The notes below the pieces were generated by a model, which made no database searches, was not told the origin of the DNA, and saw nothing but the letters and a program-made list of their open reading frames with translations. The position numbers were made by a program, and so were the translations under genes. From Spirometra erinaceieuropaei (lineage: Eukaryota; Platyhelminthes; Cestoda; Diphyllobothriidea; Diphyllobothriidae), in assembly GCA_902702965.1 (NCBI GenBank), contig CACRXP010000002.1, forward strand, positions 4,957,531-5,021,530: a DNA stretch of 64,000 nt. The letters are read 5' to 3'. Positions 59,966-64,000 of the stretch are shown one piece after another (the first letter of the stretch is position 1; each line of letters opens with the position of its first letter).

Positions 59966-61131
59966 AACGGGTCAAGAAGGGGGATAACTGAGCTACCGTG
60001 CTCACAACCTGTATATCCAGTGGGAGCTCAAGCTTATCGGCCGGCAGGGAATCAGATGCCTGGAGAACTACCAGCGCTCACCAGGTTTCAAGAGCCCTGG
60101 TTTAGTGAAGCTTGTCATAGCACACGCACACAATCCTTGAAGCCCCGAAGGATACGACGCAGTCCTGCATTTACCTGGGCCATCACCCTTCAAAGGCTGC
60201 GTAACAGTCATCGGCTGAGAGGCACCACCCACAGACACACATTCTCCTCGCATGCGTAAAAGTGCCGCATCATTCTATTGTCGACGACGACGTAGAAGTA
60301 GGCAGTCTATCTATAACTTTTTGAACTGCCCTCAACAGCCTAACAACTAACCAAATGACTGCAGTTGCCATGCTGCTCCCATCATGACGTGGTCGTCTTT
60401 AGGGAGGCCGTAATCACTGCGGCTTTTAGGTTTGAGTCAGTTTGGTAGGACACGGTTACATGAACCCTCCCTCCCCCGGTATTACAGGTGGCCTTACACC
60501 AAATTCCAGGGAGTAGGGGTTAGCATTCGAACACGGGAATACGCACCCACTTGGAATTTAACGCAAGACCTCCTGTAGTACAGGGGTACTTGGTCCCCCG
60601 CGTCCACCCGGTCGGTGTAGTTCTGCAAAGGCATCCGCAATGGTGCCGGTGCCCAAAGGCATTCTGAATTCTTTTCACAACGGTCTTATGTACCAATTTG
60701 GAGGGTAAACATCCCCAAAATAGCAACAAAGTGGCAACAGAAAACAAGAGCCGATGTCCAGGCATGTCAGATAACAACCCACTGGAGCAGGTCGATAATA
60801 ACACATCTGAAGGAATACGCCGTCTAACGCCGTAACACAGATAAAAGAGACGAAGATGTCAAATTGCAAATGGTGCGCAAAATAGTCTGCGTAGGCAAAC
60901 TATTTTTCGTTGTATTTCAACTGCTTATAGAAATTAAACGGGAAGAAATAAATATTTCGAATTCCAGTTTTATGCTTGGCACGGTGGAGGAGGATATCAG
61001 TAGGCACACAGAGCACAGGTCTTTTGCGGGTAGACGCGACATTCACGGTTCTTCTGGATAAGAGTTATCCCAAAACTGAGCGAGTGGCGAGAGCGATTTT
61101 GATCTTGAATGACTAAACACAGGCGCTGATT

Positions 61132-61153
61132 ACTCTCTCTCTCTCTCTCTCTT
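61132..61153 (+). repeat. CT dinucleotide microsatellite
   Basis: About ten uninterrupted CT units. Confidence 0.9.
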
Positions 61154-61451
61154 TGGGATTACAAGAGGTTTATCTGGCTCTGGTTTTCACTTACATTTTT
61201 AAAAATTTGAGTCAATGCTTTTCGCAACTGTGGATTGGACTGGACTGAATTATGAAATCGAGATCAGCATATTCACTCGCGTGAATTGCTTTTTTGCGTT
61301 GCAGCGCGGAGATACTTGTCATAGTGACTAAGAATATCGAGTCTTTGACTGTGGCATGTTCCTGACAGGCAGCAGAAGTTACGATGCTCAACAATGCACT
61401 TTTTTCAAGAACTTCTTTTTCACGAACAAGGTACGATGGTTGTGCCGGTGA

Positions 61452-61790
61452 ATGCAATTCGAGATGAGACTGAAAATCAGTCGGCCTTTGCGCTCTTACG
61501 TCGACGACGCGTCTTCATCGTCAGGAGCAACATGCTACAGTATTTCCATAACCTGTTCAATGCGTTCTTCCCCAGTATACAGTTTACGGGGAAAGAAGAG
61601 GAGCAGCAGCTGCCTTCCTTGGTGTGCTTGTCAGACGAAATCTTAAAGGGGAAACTGAAACGATGGTGTACAGGGAAGCAACGACCACCACGCAACTTCT
61701 CAGTTTCCACAGCAAATACGCGGTGGCTTGCAAAAGAAGTTGTGTGAGAAGGCACTTCAAACGGATCCAGGCTCATTCTAGCAAACCGAG
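61452..61790 (+). pseudogene. Penelope-like reverse transcriptase fragment
   Basis: RPLRSYVDDAS (the catalytic YVDD, about 61497-61508) is followed in the next frame by MLQYFHNLFNAFFPSIQFTG and KEEEQQLP. After another frameshift come LVRRNLKGETETMVYREATT and LLSFHSKYAVACKRSCVRRH. This matches the PLE block running from YVDD through FxxxFNxxxPxIQFTxExE to the SNHP-like segment. At least two frameshifts are present, and the endonuclease and tail are absent. It is a dead fragment, and the lineage is uncertain. Confidence 0.75.
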
Positions 61791-61990
61791 GGAATAAACA
61801 CGGAAGGCTTAATATCATTCAGTTTATTTGGTAAGAATAATAGGCAAAGCATTTGAAAACCCTACTGATTACATGTCAGCTCGTTAGAAATAACTGTACA
61901 CGAACAATAAATATATTCGCTATTAAAACAGTACTTGATTCATTTGAGTAGCATTGTCTCAGAGAAAAAATTCGCGTGGTCGAGGAATAT

Positions 61991-63664
61991 TTAGTTCAGA
62001 TTCAGACTGATCAGGGAAAACAGGGGGCAAAAGTAATCATCCAAGCGTTTCTTGAAAAGTCGCAGACACGTCACCTCCACGACTAACTGAGGGAGATCGT
62101 TCCATTTCTCCACTACCCCTTTGCGTGAAAAATTCAGAACGAAGATTCAGCCTGGACATTGTTGTCCGTAGCTTCATCGAGTGACCACAAAGATTGGGTC
62201 AAAGGTGTCCTGAAACATGTCCTCAAAGCTAAGTCTACGCTCAAGGCCATGTATTATCTTGTAGACGAGGATAATATCACCTCTTTGCTGCCTGTAACGC
62301 AGAGGGAATAAATTTAGGCAATTTAGTCTGTCTGTGTAGGATTGGCTTTTTATACCGTTTGCCAGCTTTGTTGCGCGACGTTGTACCCGTTCGAGGCATG
62401 CTTGGTCCTTTACTAGCCGTAGCTGTCATGTTTGCGTGCCATATTCTAAGTGGGGCCGAACAAAGATGCCGTAACCTCTCCCAAAAAGGTCTTGGTCAAA
62501 GGTGACGAACGCCTTTTTATTGCATGGAGAACTCTCATGGCGTTTTTGCAGCCTTGTGCACTGTAGTGTTGGTTTCAGGTTATTCTGTATCCAAAACCCG
62601 AGATCCTTCTGTGAAGATTCTGCGGGGAGTCTTATATCATTCAGGTGATTTGTCCTCAGGCTCCCATTGAGTGAGAGTTGGCTGGACGCAGATGAACGAC
62701 GGCACATTGAACTCCAGAAGCCATTTCTCTGACCACGCTTGCAGTCGATGCAGATTGTTTTTGGAGGGTTCTCTGGTCACAAGGACTCCTAATGACTTGC
62801 CAGAGCTTAACGTCGTCGGCAGACATTATTTTGCCGCAGTCGAGTTCCTGAAGGCTGTCATTAACATAAAGGATGAAGAGCAATTGTCCCAGAACTGAAC
62901 CTTGAGACACACCACTGATCACGTTCACCCATTCTGACAGATCATCTCCGATACAGACAGACCAACCCGAAACGTCCTTATCCAGTTCAGAAGGTCTTCC
63001 GAAAGCCGATGGCGCTTAATTTGTGAAGAAGGCGTTGGTGCGGAACAGTATCGGAAGCTTTGCGGAAATCGATGTACACGACATCGACCTCAAAACCCTC
63101 TTCTACAGCCCTGGTCCAGATCTCAGGACAAGCTAGCAGATTTGAGGGGCAGGAACGTCCTCTCCGGAAGCCATGTTGAAAATCCTGCAAGATGTTATTT
63201 TCTTCAAAAAATTGCTCTATAGCGCTCTTTATTAGAGCTTCCATCGTTTTGCATGGGAAGCAAGTTGAGCTAATAGGCCTGAAGCTGCTTACTGCCATCT
63301 TACTACCTCCCTTATGTAAACGAACGAGGTAAGCTTTCTTCCACTATGAGGGCAGCCTTGCTGTTCTCATTGGCAGCTCAAAGAGAGTCGAAAGAGGCTT
63401 AGACAGCTCCGTTTATAGCCCCTTAAGTATCAGCCCAGGAATTCCATCGAGTCCAGGAGACTTATCTGGTTTTATTTGACTAAGGGCGCGTCTTACTTCT
63501 TCGACGGAAAAGGCAGCAATTTCAATGACGGCAATATGCTGGCGCATTAGGAGCCCCCAGCTGTCTCGGTCCATTTCGAACGTGTGATTGTCTTCTGACG
63601 ACTCCTCCGTAAAAACCGATTGAAAAAAACGGAGATAGTAATTGCACTTTCTGTGGTCCTTCAA
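61991..63664 (-). pseudogene. CR1/jockey-like non-LTR retrotransposon, decayed
   Basis: Minus-strand segments in order are: LRFFQSVFTEES; EEVRRALSQIKPDKSPGLDG; FRPISSTCFPCKTMEALIKS; DFQHGFRRGRSCPSNLLACP; VVYIDFRKASDTVPHQRLLH (motif A, 63062-63079); SGVSQGSVLGQLLFILYVND (motif B); SADDVKLW (catalytic ADD, 62812-62820); DLGFWIQNNLKPTLQ; GRGYGIFVRPHLEYG; and the tail MKLRTTMSRLNLRSEFFTQR, then LVVEVTCLRLFKKRLDDYF with a stop at 61991-61993. This is the reverse transcriptase and C-terminal thumb of a CR1/jockey-type element. The endonuclease half is absent and at least four frameshifts or stops break it. The bordering sequence at about 63665 changes character. Confidence 0.85.
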
Positions 63665-63849
63665 CTAATAAGTTTCTGAGGCTACTAGCTGGACCCCGCC
63701 ACGCGTTGCTGTGGCTCAATATGACGCATTGGGAAATAAGGGAAAGAGGAAGGGGCACGTTCCACAACTGAGAAGAATGTAAGGCCACCGGTTAGCGGTA
63801 TGTATTGCGTGCGTAACCCAGGATTTTCCTTCCAACCGCTGTCGAAGGC

Positions 63850-64000
63850 AGCGCAATTGTTTGCAGCACCCAGTTGCGCTCGAGAATTCCGGAGTAAGTG
63901 GTGACGGCGGGGATTTATTTCGCCCACTGGTGTCGATCGAGAAATTGTAGGCAGTGTGTGCCTGAAGTCTCCTGCAAGCAGTAGCAGTGCATCGGAAATG
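63850..64000 (-). pseudogene. Pif1-like helicase fragment (Helitron type)
   Basis: The minus strand enters from beyond the window and reads ISDALLLLAGDFRHTLPTIS, then RSTPVGEIN. This matches the GDFRQxLPV motif of Pif1-family helicases and the RSTxADEIN segment common in Helitron-encoded copies. After a frame change, SGILERNWVLQTIAL resembles the following LW-RxV-xxLxL block. After that the similarity is lost. A stray host PIF1 pseudogene is the alternative. Confidence 0.6.

Larger units (their letters stand above)
57461..61131. other. GC-richer unidentified region
   Basis: This is noticeably richer in G and C than the centre of the window. The longest frames (57560-57988 minus, 142 residues; 57924-58304 plus, 126 residues) overlap each other on opposite strands and show no known motif. 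A diverged repeat pair is listed separately. It may consist of old retroelement untranslated regions. Confidence 0.4.

Noticed and set aside
1..64000. CRISPR arrays, rRNA genes, tRNA genes
   Set aside because: No spaced short direct-repeat array, conserved rRNA core or tRNA A/B-box pair with cloverleaf pairing was seen by reading; a tRNA scan would settle the last point.

Overview
The window looks like a gene-poor stretch of a flatworm (platyhelminth) genome. A tapeworm with a large, repeat-rich genome is my best guess, but that is an inference. The sequence is AT-rich, has no operons, long ORFs or recognisable RNA polymerase III genes, and is crowded with decayed retroelements: Penelope-like elements (PLEs), CR1/jockey-like and L2/Rex-like non-LTR elements, and a Helitron-type Pif1 helicase scrap. 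It also carries a Tc1-like DNA transposon whose transposase is split by a 43-nt intron, degenerate TTAGGG-like tracts, and an assembly gap inside a GGA microsatellite. No host gene could be identified with confidence. One short candidate exon (22705-22921) is the best guess.

Layout. 1-12 kb: a 994-bp foldback element (837-1830), a 332-bp hammerhead-ribozyme repeat with 16-bp target duplications (6377-6708), a degenerate relative (9868-10005) and a non-LTR reverse transcriptase relic (10987-11420). 12-22 kb: a GC-richer patch, a long internally tandem repeat (called R1 here; 13060-15599), three more foldback copies (15600-16590, 17555-18888, 20887-21876) and a PLE insertion with an inverted 5' repeat (19178-19838). 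22-35 kb: two decayed PLEs (27850-28960 minus; 30430-31555 plus), then a structurally complete 1556-bp Tc1-like transposon (33758-35313). 35-55 kb: mostly unrecognised AT-rich DNA with a hairpin cluster, two PLE scraps (41860-42085, 48050-48180) and two foldback copies (44718-45670, 47009-48021). 55-64 kb: an inverted second copy of R1 containing the gap (55430-57460), an unidentified GC-richer region with a diverged repeat pair, a PLE reverse transcriptase scrap (61452-61790), a CR1/jockey-like element (61991-63664 minus) and a Pif1-like helicase scrap running off the end.

Two linked systems stand out. First, the Tc1-like element and the six ~1-kb foldback elements have related termini (TA|CAGT outside, CTCATGAAATG inside). 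The foldbacks therefore look like non-autonomous partners of this transposase family. One foldback sits in R1, and the tandem R1 unit shows the matching empty TA site. Second, the 3' repeat of one PLE lineage carries a minimal type-I hammerhead ribozyme motif. It is followed by AATAAA in two copies and preceded by a TATA-like box. The same repeat has moved as a short 5'-truncated unit and as an inverted-plus-direct insertion with its own target duplications. A second, different hammerhead-like motif lies inverted upstream of another PLE lineage.
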